DNA of 9,434 nucleotides from an uncultured Bacilli bacterium (GTDB lineage: Bacteria > Bacillota_I > Bacilli_A > RF39 > UBA660). Position 1 is the stretch's first letter, and each line of letters opens with the position of its first letter. The stretch spans positions 1 through 9,434 of the forward strand of contig CALVRQ010000085.1 in NCBI GenBank assembly GCA_944358685.1. Direction: 5' to 3'. A model generated the notes under the pieces. The model saw nothing but the letters and a program-made list of their open reading frames with translations, had not been told where the DNA came from and made no database searches. Both the position numbers and the translations under genes were made by a program. Positions 1 through 5,468 of this stretch are shown piece by piece.

Positions 1-448
1 TATTAGCATTTAAGTTGATTTGATACAGGTGATAATGTTTTAATTTTTTTATGTTTTCACCTGTTTCTAAAAGCATACTAGATAGTTTATTTAAGTATAA
101 ATTATTGCGTTCCATGACTATTTCAAAAGGCATTTTATTTAGTTCTATATCAATGAATAATTTATTATCTATTGTTAGGTATAAATCGATTATTTTGTGA
201 TATTCATTTTTATTTTCTTTATATAATTTACTGTTTAAGAATTTTATTTTAGATGTTTTTTTAAGATTTATAAATGAAAATGAATTTAAGTAATCTTTTA
301 ATAGGTTTTTATTTCTTTGGAAAACGCTTTTAAAGGTAATATCGTATGTTAAATTAATGAAATGTATTTTTTTGTCTAGTTCTTTTAAGTAATTTAGGTT
401 TATTTTTTCACTAGTTTGAACGATTATCCACTCCTCGTATATTAACAT
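1..448 (-). CDS. Rpn-like PD-(D/E)XK nuclease family protein, 5' part only
   Basis: An open minus-strand frame of 149 codons runs off the left edge, so the C-terminus is missing. It resembles the Rpn / 'PD-(D/E)XK nuclease family transposase' group (COG5464, PDDEXK_2): an N-terminal 'TYDITFKSVF' block (residues 34-43) followed by 'LLKDYLNSF' (49-57), then a core strand pair with D88 and 'IDIELNK' (99-105, E102), then 'FEIVMERNNLYLNKL' (108-122). In the family the core is D...ExQ; here N104 takes the Q place. Known members are DNA nucleases linked to recombination or are described as degenerate transposases; cellular role here is unknown. The start is uncertain: the only ATG (448-446) lacks a convincing ribosome binding site, while a strong GAGGAG (436-431) lies inside the frame with no ATG/GTG/TTG at the right distance after it. 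It diverges from the rodA-like gene. Family call is by motif memory, not by search. Confidence 0.7.
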   Translation of the reverse strand, partial: MLIYEEWIIVQTSEKINLNYLKELDKKIHFINLTYDITFKSVFQRNKNLLKDYLNSFSFINLKKTSKIKFLNSKLYKENKNEYHKIIDLYLTIDNKLFIDIELNKMPFEIVMERNNLYLNKLSSMLLETGENIKKLKHYHLYQINLNAN

Positions 449-504
449 ACGTTTTTTTTGGGATTTTCCTTTTAATTTTTGAAAATTTTTTGGTTTAAAA
501 GTAA

Positions 505-533
505 TTGTAAGTTTAATCTGTTTAGTGTATTAT
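505..533 (+). promoter_or_regulatory. Sigma-A type promoter of the rodA-like gene
   Basis: TTGTAA (505-510), a 17-base spacer, and TATTAT (528-533) fit the housekeeping consensus well. Transcription would start near 540, just before the GGTG ribosome binding site (541-544) that precedes the ATG at 552, giving a leader of only about a dozen bases. On the opposite strand a TATAAT (534-529) overlaps this -10 and could serve the divergent nuclease gene, but its -35 is poor. Confidence 0.6.
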
Positions 534-551
534 ATTTATTGGTGATACTTT

Positions 552-1682
552 ATGAAAAAAATTTCTAAGTATAAAATTGACAAGTCTATTTTGATACCAA
601 TTTTGATATTTGCTTTTATAAGTATTATTACTTTATATGGGGCTAGAAGTATTTTACCAAGTACGATGAGTCATTTGGTTACTAATCAAATAATTTGGTA
701 TATAGCTGGCTTTATTATTATTTATTTAATAATGACGGTTGGTAATACTTATATATATAGAATGAGCTGGTTTTTATATGGAATTGGTATTTTAGCTTTA
801 ATAGGATTATTTTTCTTTGGTAAGACGATTAATGATGCGACGTGTTGGTATGAGATTAAAGGGGTTGGAACGCTTCAGCCTAGTGAATTTATGAAGATTA
901 TTTTAATTATTGTAAATGCTTCGATGATTTCTAAGTTTAATGAAGAATTTCCAAATCCTAGTGTTAGAGAAGAATTTATGTTTTTAGTTAAGGTTGCTAT
1001 AGTGGTATTGATACCTAGTGTTTTAACTTTTATGCAGCCAGATACGGGAGTTGTTTTAATTTATTTACTTATAACTTTTGTAATGCTTTTTATATCTGGA
1101 ATTAGGTATAGATGGTTTGTAATGATTTTTGGGGTTTTGGCTGTTTTTGTTTTATTGGTGTTAGGAATTTATTTTATCAGTCAAGATTTATTTATTAAGA
1201 TATTTGGTACGAGTTTTTTCTTAAGGGTTGATAGATTGCTTGATTGGTCTAATCAAAGTGGATATCAGCTTGAAAATAGTTTGAGTGCGATTGGTTCAGC
1301 TGGTTTATTTGGTCATGGTTTAACTAATAATCCAATTTATTTCCCTGAAGCTCAGACGGATTTTATATTTGCGGTATATGCGAGCCATTTTGGATTTATT
1401 GGTTCAGTTATTTTACTTTCATTACTTGCGATGTTTGATATTAGGTTGATAACGCTTGCTTTAAAAACGAATAAGTTAATTAATAAATATGTTGTGGCTG
1501 GAGTTGTTGGTATGCTTTTATATCAGCAAATTCAGAATATTGGTATGACGTTTGGACTTCTTCCAATTACTGGTATTACCTTACCTTTTATTAGTTATGG
1601 TGGTTCTAGTTTACTAAGTTATATGCTTGCTATGGGACTTATATTTAATATTTCAAATGAGGAAATGCGTTATACAAATTAA
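552..1682 (+). CDS. rodA: SEDS-family peptidoglycan glycosyltransferase, RodA/FtsW type
   Basis: A 376-residue polytopic membrane protein of about ten hydrophobic segments. SEDS proteins polymerise lipid II into glycan strands: RodA in the elongasome, FtsW at the septum. Family motifs are clear: 'LQPSEFMKI' (108-116), 'QPDTG' (162-166), the 'GYQLENSLSAIGSAGLFG' block (237-254), 'PEAQTDFIFAV' (265-275) with the essential acidic residue at D270, and 'GITLPFISYGGSS' (341-353). The 'GYQ...S..AIGSGG' and 'GMTFGLLPITGI' wording fits RodA better than FtsW, but the split is not certain. Odd points: the usual 'GEE(F/L)G' after the TDFIFAV motif reads 'ASHFG' (277-281), and the usual basic or small residue before W99 is C98. 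Start ATG has GGTG (541-544) seven bases upstream. No cell-wall partner (PBP2) is nearby. It ends against rpmF across a shared terminator. Confidence 0.9.
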   Translation: MKKISKYKIDKSILIPILIFAFISIITLYGARSILPSTMSHLVTNQIIWYIAGFIIIYLIMTVGNTYIYRMSWFLYGIGILALIGLFFFGKTINDATCWYEIKGVGTLQPSEFMKIILIIVNASMISKFNEEFPNPSVREEFMFLVKVAIVVLIPSVLTFMQPDTGVVLIYLLITFVMLFISGIRYRWFVMIFGVLAVFVLLVLGIYFISQDLFIKIFGTSFFLRVDRLLDWSNQSGYQLENSLSAIGSAGLFGHGLTNNPIYFPEAQTDFIFAVYASHFGFIGSVILLSLLAMFDIRLITLALKTNKLINKYVVAGVVGMLLYQQIQNIGMTFGLLPITGITLPFISYGGSSLLSYMLAMGLIFNISNEEMRYTN

Positions 1683-1708
1683 AAAAATCAGGATTACCTG
1701 ATTTTTTT
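1682..1708. terminator. Bidirectional intrinsic terminator between rodA-like gene and rpmF
   Basis: An 11-base stem (1682-1692 with 1697-1707) closes a four-base ATTA loop. The arms are A-rich then TCAGG, and CCTGA then T-rich, so each strand reads a GC-containing stem followed by a U-tract. It serves both convergent genes. The stem includes the end of the rodA-like stop codon (1680-1682), and its T-run overlaps the rpmF stop codon (1709-1707). Confidence 0.9.
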
Positions 1709-1898
1709 ATTCTTCATTATTTTCTTTTTTAGCGATAACTTCTTTACCTTTATAAGTTCCACAATTTTTACAAACACGATGTGGTTTTACAGGAGCACCA
1801 CAGTTTGGGCATACTGTAACAGTTTTAGCACTTATCTTGTAATGAGTACGACGCATTCTTCCACTAGTTTTACTAACTTTTCTTGCTGGTACGGCCAT
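1707..1898 (-). CDS. rpmF: Large-subunit ribosomal protein L32 (bL32)
   Basis: A 63-residue basic protein of the 50S subunit. The N-terminus '[19 protein letters not shown]' is the family signature, followed by a zinc ribbon with C30-x2-C33 and C43-x2-C46, so this is the zinc-binding (C+) form rather than the zinc-independent paralogue some Bacilli use in zinc starvation. It starts at an ATG preceded at five bases by a near-perfect AGGAGGTG (1911-1904). That site overlaps the stop codon of the upstream DUF177 gene, and only 11 bases separate the two genes, so translation is probably coupled. The DUF177-rpmF pair is conserved across many bacteria. The C-terminus ends in an acidic 'ENNEE' tail. 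Confidence 0.97.
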   Translation of the reverse strand: MAVPARKVSKTSGRMRRTHYKISAKTVTVCPNCGAPVKPHRVCKNCGTYKGKEVIAKKENNEE

Positions 1899-1909
1899 GA
1901 TAACACCTC

Positions 1910-2365
1910 CTATAATAAATCTTTTAACTTAGCTAGGCTGTTTACACCTTTTTCTTCGCTATCAGTTATAAGTTCCCAGCCATCGCCTTTTGTTTTCATG
2001 TTTTTTGCATTTGGACTAATGACTTTCATGGGAATTTCCATTAATATATTTTCCCATATTATTGGTAAAATATCAATAGTTTTTTGTGTTTTTTTAGAGT
2101 TTTCGATGAATTCGTCTATATTTTCGTCTAATTTAATATCGAATGGATAATCAACTGGTTCTAGGGTAAGACTACATGGTAATACCATTTTACCTTTGAT
2201 GTTTAAATATAATGTGTATCCTTCATTATTTGTTAATGTTCCTTTTACAGTTATTTCACCCATGTCTAGTATTCCGGCTTTTTCTAAATCTTCTTTAGGA
2301 AAAGTTACTTTGCCGTCTACATCTATTTTTGATTTGTTATTTAAAATAGTTAAATCAATTTCCAT
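1910..2365 (-). CDS. DUF177 / YceD-family protein, 23S rRNA accumulation factor-like
   Basis: A 151-residue cytosolic protein of the DUF177 family (YceD in E. coli, YlbN in Bacillus), which is almost always found directly before rpmF and is implicated in 23S rRNA accumulation or ribosome assembly; its biochemical action is not settled. Visible family features are the central '[14 protein letters not shown]' (62-75), the '[18 protein letters not shown]' helix and loop (101-118), and the C-terminal 'LAKLKDLL' (144-151). Many members have a C-x2-C pair in the central motif; here C64 is kept but its partner position is T67, and the usual cysteine after the 'P-M-K' segment is absent, so zinc binding is unlikely. 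Start ATG follows AAGGTG (2375-2370) at four bases and a strong promoter. It forms an operon with rpmF. Confidence 0.88.
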   Translation of the reverse strand: MEIDLTILNNKSKIDVDGKVTFPKEDLEKAGILDMGEITVKGTLTNNEGYTLYLNIKGKMVLPCSLTLEPVDYPFDIKLDENIDEFIENSKKTQKTIDILPIIWENILMEIPMKVISPNAKNMKTKGDGWELITDSEEKGVNSLAKLKDLL

Positions 2366-2380
2366 CTAATCACCTTAAAC

Positions 2381-2409
2381 ATTATATATTATTTTTGATT
2401 TCTTTTCAA
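2381..2409 (-). promoter_or_regulatory. Sigma-A type promoter of DUF177-rpmF
   Basis: On the minus strand TTGAAA (2409-2404) and a perfect TATAAT (2386-2381) are separated by exactly 17 bases. The predicted transcription start near 2374 falls at the AAGGTG ribosome binding site, and only 15 bases separate the -10 element from the ATG, so the leader is about nine bases. Confidence 0.75.
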
Positions 2410-2459
2410 GTTTTGTATAGTTTTGAAGGTTTTAGACAAAATAATTTTAGGTGGAAAAT

Positions 2460-2948
2460 ATGAATATTTTAATATACTTTGCAATATTTATTTTTAAAAT
2501 TATTGAAGATGCTTTAGCTACTTTAAGGTTAATTGTTGTAAGTAATGGTAAGAAGAAATTAGGAGCGGTTTTACAATTTATAGTTACTTTAATTTGGATT
2601 ATATTAACAGGGACAGTTTTAATGGGGTTACAAAAAGATATATTTAAGGCTATTGCTTTTGCTTTGGGGGCTTTATTTGGTTCTTATTTAGGAAGTGTAC
2701 TAGAAGAGAGAATTGCGCTTGGAACTAATGCTTTTATGGTTGAAGTAAGCTGTGATAATGCTTTGCGTTTAACTGAACAGTTAGAAAAAGAAAATTTTCA
2801 AGTTTCAAAGATCAAGAGTGATAATAATGAAAAAACTATTTTAATGATTACGGGAGCCAGAAAGAAAACTAGTAAGATTGTTAAAATTATAAGAAATGTG
2901 GATAATAAAGCTTTTATCTTAAGTGAGAAGGTTAAGATTCCTTTGTAA
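2460..2948 (+). CDS. DUF5698/DUF2179 (UPF0316, YebE-like) membrane protein
   Basis: A 162-residue protein with an N-terminal membrane domain and a small C-terminal soluble domain. Three hydrophobic stretches (about 2-18, 36-56, 62-80) include the UPF0316 pattern 'EDALATLRLIVVSNGKKK' (16-33) and 'ALGALFGSYLGSVLEERIALG' around 68-88; the tail (about 90-162) looks like the DUF2179 domain also found at the end of YitT-type proteins. Function is unknown for the family; a ligand-sensing role for DUF2179 is only conjecture. I place the start at ATG 2460 rather than the in-frame GTG at 2451, because that GTG is itself part of the AGGTGG ribosome binding site (2449-2454) lying five bases before the ATG. 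Its last 17 bases overlap the 3' end of the convergent GDPD gene. A promoter is not obvious in the 94 bases shared with DUF177. Confidence 0.85.
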   Translation: MNILIYFAIFIFKIIEDALATLRLIVVSNGKKKLGAVLQFIVTLIWIILTGTVLMGLQKDIFKAIAFALGALFGSYLGSVLEERIALGTNAFMVEVSCDNALRLTEQLEKENFQVSKIKSDNNEKTILMITGARKKTSKIVKIIRNVDNKAFILSEKVKIPL

Positions 2949-3555
2949 GCTTATATATTTCTTTAGAATTGTCAGTGATGATGTTATCTTTTTTATTTAT
3001 TTTTTTTAAGTCTTGTTTGGTATTTACAGTCCACCTAAAATTTTCCTTTTGAGGAATTTTTTTGTTATAAAGATAATTTATGGAGTTAAATGAAAAGTTA
3101 TTGTTTAGATATTTAGTATTTATTTTTAAACTAATAATTAGACCTATTTTAAAATGGGTTTTATTTTTTAGATTATTTATAAAATCATAGTTGAAACTGC
3201 ATATATAGAAATTTAGATTATATTTATTTATGGTGTTTAACAATGTTTTAGTAATTTTTTTTATACTTTTATTATCAGTTTTAACTTCTATCATTATTAT
3301 TTTGCTAGTGCTTATTTGTTTTAAGACTTCATCTAAGGTATTTAATCCTTGTTTTTGAAGTTTAACTGAATTTGTATGGCTTATGTAGTTACCTTTATAA
3401 AATGGATCATGATGAATGATTAGTTTATTGTCTTTGGTTAATCTAACATCAAACTCTACTCCATCTGTATAGATGCTTTCTAAACTATTTAAAATGGCTT
3501 CTAAGCTGTTTTCTTGATGAAGATTATCATTTCCTCTATGAGCGATTATTTTCAT
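2932..3555 (-). CDS. Glycerophosphodiester phosphodiesterase family protein (GDPD)
   Basis: A 207-residue TIM-barrel phosphodiesterase of the GDPD family, which hydrolyses glycerophosphodiesters to glycerol-3-phosphate and an alcohol with a divalent metal. Motifs in order: 'AHRG' (5-8; H6, R7), 'QENS' (14-17), 'GVEFDVRLT' (32-40; metal ligands E34 and D36), 'HHDP' (48-51; catalytic H49), 'IEVK' (89-92), 'SF' (120-121), 'WTVN' (175-178) and 'ITD' (193-195). All catalytic positions are kept. It is shorter than typical members (about 230-250), mostly in the middle of the barrel, and no signal peptide is present, so it acts in the cytosol or works on cytosolic substrates. Composition is markedly N/K/I-rich compared with tmk and thyA. 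The ATG has no recognisable ribosome binding site, and a terminator-like hairpin separates it from tmk upstream. It could be one of the general GDPDs (GlpQ/UgpQ type); the precise substrate is not readable. Confidence 0.87.
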   Translation of the reverse strand: MKIIAHRGNDNLHQENSLEAILNSLESIYTDGVEFDVRLTKDNKLIIHHDPFYKGNYISHTNSVKLQKQGLNTLDEVLKQISTSKIIMIEVKTDNKSIKKITKTLLNTINKYNLNFYICSFNYDFINNLKNKTHFKIGLIISLKINTKYLNNNFSFNSINYLYNKKIPQKENFRWTVNTKQDLKKINKKDNIITDNSKEIYKLTKES

Positions 3556-3577
3556 ATTAAAATTTTATTAAATATTT

Positions 3578-3603
3578 AAAAGAATATAACTTTAGTTATA
3601 TCC
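3578..3603 (-). terminator. Hairpin with short U-tract after tmk
   Basis: Nine-base stem (3603-3595 with 3590-3582, one G-T pair) around a TAAA loop, followed on the minus strand by TTTT (3581-3578). It spans the tmk stop codon. The stem is AT-rich, so this is probably a weak or partial terminator that still allows some read-through into the GDPD gene. Confidence 0.55.
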
Positions 3604-4285
3604 TTTTGTTCATAAATGGTTTTATTATTTCGTACAAAGTATGATTTATGTCTTCAATATTTTTGGGCTTTCCAGATTCGTCTGCACATTCAATGGTGAT
3701 GAAGTCATATTTTTTAGCTAGTTCTAGATATGCTTTTTCGGCTTTTCTTAAATGATTTTCATCTTTTTCATGGCCGTCAGCTTTTTCTTTACGACTTGAT
3801 TTTAGTTTTTCAGCAACACTTAATGGCATATGAAGGAAAATGGTTAAATCAGGTTTTGGAAGTTCCATTAAATCAAATTCTAATTTATCTAGCCAATTAT
3901 ACATAGCTTCTCTTTCTTTTTTATCTTCTATTTTTCCTCCTTGGTGAGCCATATTAGAATATATATATCTATCTAATATGACATTATAACCTTGGTCTAG
4001 AAGAAAAAGTATTTTATCTATATTATATTTTCTATCAGCAGTATAATATAATGAAGCTACTTTGGGATCTACTTTAGATGAACCTTCTTCAAAGTAACAA
4101 GAATCAAAACCTTCTTTGCCTAAATAAGGTCCACCTATTATTTTTCCCGTTGGTGAATTATAATTAGGGAAAGAAAAGTTTTGAACACGGTAGCCTTCTT
4201 CTCTTAATTTTTTTATTAATAAATTAGTTTGTGTTTCTTTACCAGAACAATCAGTTCCTTCAATGGTTATTAATTTTCCTTTCAT
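3596..4285 (-). CDS. tmk: Thymidylate (dTMP) kinase
   Basis: A 229-residue P-loop kinase that phosphorylates dTMP to dTDP with ATP. Seen: P-loop 'GTDCSGKET' (10-18, G-x-D-x2-G-K-x-T), 'FP' (39-40), 'ADRKYNI' with R85, the 'DRYIYSNMAHQGG' block (105-117; D105, R106), and a lysine/arginine-rich lid with 'KADGHEKD' (168-175). Compared with the E. coli enzyme it carries extra residues between the FP and ADR motifs ('GKIIGGPYLGKEGF', 47-60), a form I associate with clostridial and other Firmicute kinases. I start at ATG 4285 because AAGGAG lies about eight bases upstream and the protein then begins where the family does. The frame stays open upstream to an ATG at 4402 that overlaps the thyA stop as ATGA, but that start has no ribosome binding site and would add 39 basic residues unlike any family member. 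A likely promoter lies in the thyA-tmk gap. Confidence 0.93.
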   Translation of the reverse strand: MKGKLITIEGTDCSGKETQTNLLIKKLREEGYRVQNFSFPNYNSPTGKIIGGPYLGKEGFDSCYFEEGSSKVDPKVASLYYTADRKYNIDKILFLLDQGYNVILDRYIYSNMAHQGGKIEDKKEREAMYNWLDKLEFDLMELPKPDLTIFLHMPLSVAEKLKSSRKEKADGHEKDENHLRKAEKAYLELAKKYDFITIECADESGKPKNIEDINHTLYEIIKPFMNKRI

Positions 4286-4319
4286 ATTTTTATCTCCTTT
4301 TATACAAAACATATTTGAT

Positions 4320-4348
4320 ATTGTATTTTTATCTGTTTTTCTATCCAA
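4320..4348 (-). promoter_or_regulatory. Likely promoter of tmk inside the thyA-tmk gap
   Basis: On the minus strand TTGGAT (4348-4343), 17 bases, then TACAAT (4325-4320). Transcription would begin near 4313 and give a leader of about 28 bases with AAGGAG before the ATG at 4285. This makes tmk expressible separately from the lepA-hemW-thyA array, which would otherwise have an unusually wide 113-base gap here. Confidence 0.5.
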
Positions 4349-4398
4349 TAATTGCTTTTTATGTCTTTGTTTTTTTGCCAACGCTATTACTGATAATC

Positions 4399-5463
4399 TC
4401 ATTGGGCAAGTGGAAATCTGATTTTTCCGTGATGTTTATAATTTAATAGTTTTACATCTTTACATTCTTTAGAATTATCAAATTTAAAGAAGTCAGTTAC
4501 ATCTGGATTTAGCCATAGTTCAGGGGCTTTTAAATCTTCTAATTCTTCACCGCGACGAATTTGCTCCTTGATGCCTTCAATTTGGTTGACATATATATGT
4601 GCATCTTTGATACTCCAGTCTAAAGTTCCTGGTTTTAATCCTGTTACTTTAGCAAGCATATTTAGTAAGACTGAATACTGAGTTACATTAAAAGGTAAAC
4701 CTAAAGGTACATCGCAGCTACGTTGATGAACCCAAGCATTTAATTTTCCATTTGTAACATCCCATTCACTTGACCAAACACATGATGGTAAAACAGCAGT
4801 GTTGACATAGTCGTCTTGCCATAAGCTAATGACATTTCGCCTATCGTTTGGATTTTCAGTAAGGTTATTTATTAAATTTTGAATAGACTGGAATTTACCA
4901 ACAATATAACCGTAAGCTGTTCCAATTGTATGGGCATAATTTTCACCATAAAACTTAGCCATTTTGATGTTTTTCTTGACTGTTTCTCTATCTGGAAACA
5001 TTTTTATACTATTTTCTTCACTTAAACTTTTGGCAGTTAGAATATTTCCGTTTTCATCATATTTATAGTCTAATTTACCGTTATGATTATGTGCAGGAAC
5101 ACTATATGGATCTAGGACAGGTACTTCTCTATCTTTGTCATATGGTGTTTGTTCACTTGGTGCTTCATAAATACGGTAAATTCCATCTTCATCTACTTCC
5201 CATTCGTCCCAAATGTGGACATTTCTATCTTGAAGCCATCTAACGTCATTACTTTGCTTTTGATAAATCCAAAACATTTCTAAGACAGCTTGTCTGATAA
5301 ATAATTGTTTGGTTGTTAAAATTGGAAATTCTTTATCTAAATCAAAGTGAAAATGATGAGATGGAATTTTGATAGTATTAACACCTGTTCTATTTTCAAC
5401 TTCTGTGCCCTCGTTTAATATTCTTTTACATAGTTCTAAATAGTCTTTATCCCATTTAGCCAT
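4399..5463 (-). CDS. thyA: Thymidylate synthase (folate-dependent ThyA) with a large insert
   Basis: A 354-residue enzyme that methylates dUMP to dTMP using methylene-tetrahydrofolate. Seen: 'NRTGVNT' (24-30; R25), the E62 region 'LEMFWIY', 'IWDEW' (84-88), 'DRRN' (207-210), catalytic C228 in 'LPSCVW', 'QRSCDVPLGLPFN' (247-259; S249, D251, N259), 'DAHIYVNQ' (287-294; H289, Y291). The Cys loop reads PSC-V-W rather than the common PPCHT. Usual length is about 264 (E. coli) to 316 (Lactobacillus); here an insert of about 85 residues separates 'IWDEW' from 'GTAYGYIVGKF' (181-191), at the same place as the shorter Lactobacillus insert. Start is ATG 5463, eight bases after GAGGAG (5477-5472). The in-frame GTG at 5472-5470 is rejected since it overlaps that site. 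It lies five bases downstream of the HD gene. Confidence 0.94.
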   Translation of the reverse strand: MAKWDKDYLELCKRILNEGTEVENRTGVNTIKIPSHHFHFDLDKEFPILTTKQLFIRQAVLEMFWIYQKQSNDVRWLQDRNVHIWDEWEVDEDGIYRIYEAPSEQTPYDKDREVPVLDPYSVPAHNHNGKLDYKYDENGNILTAKSLSEENSIKMFPDRETVKKNIKMAKFYGENYAHTIGTAYGYIVGKFQSIQNLINNLTENPNDRRNVISLWQDDYVNTAVLPSCVWSSEWDVTNGKLNAWVHQRSCDVPLGLPFNVTQYSVLLNMLAKVTGLKPGTLDWSIKDAHIYVNQIEGIKEQIRRGEELEDLKAPELWLNPDVTDFFKFDNSKECKDVKLLNYKHHGKIRFPLAQ

Positions 5464-5468
5464 TTCAA

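Noticed and set aside
449..504. GGGATTTTCC near 461-470 as a possible hairpin or binding site
   Set aside because: Only three base pairs can form, and no repeat of the motif was seen elsewhere in the window.
1779..2150. 123-codon plus-strand open frame antisense to rpmF and DUF177
   Set aside because: It lies wholly opposite two recognised genes, has no ribosome binding site, and its composition (S, F, T runs) is that of a reverse-frame shadow.
4231..4446. 71-codon plus-strand frame rich in hydrophobic residues over the thyA-tmk gap
   Set aside because: It is antisense to tmk and thyA ends, has no start signals, and its F/L/Y richness simply mirrors A-rich coding on the other strand.
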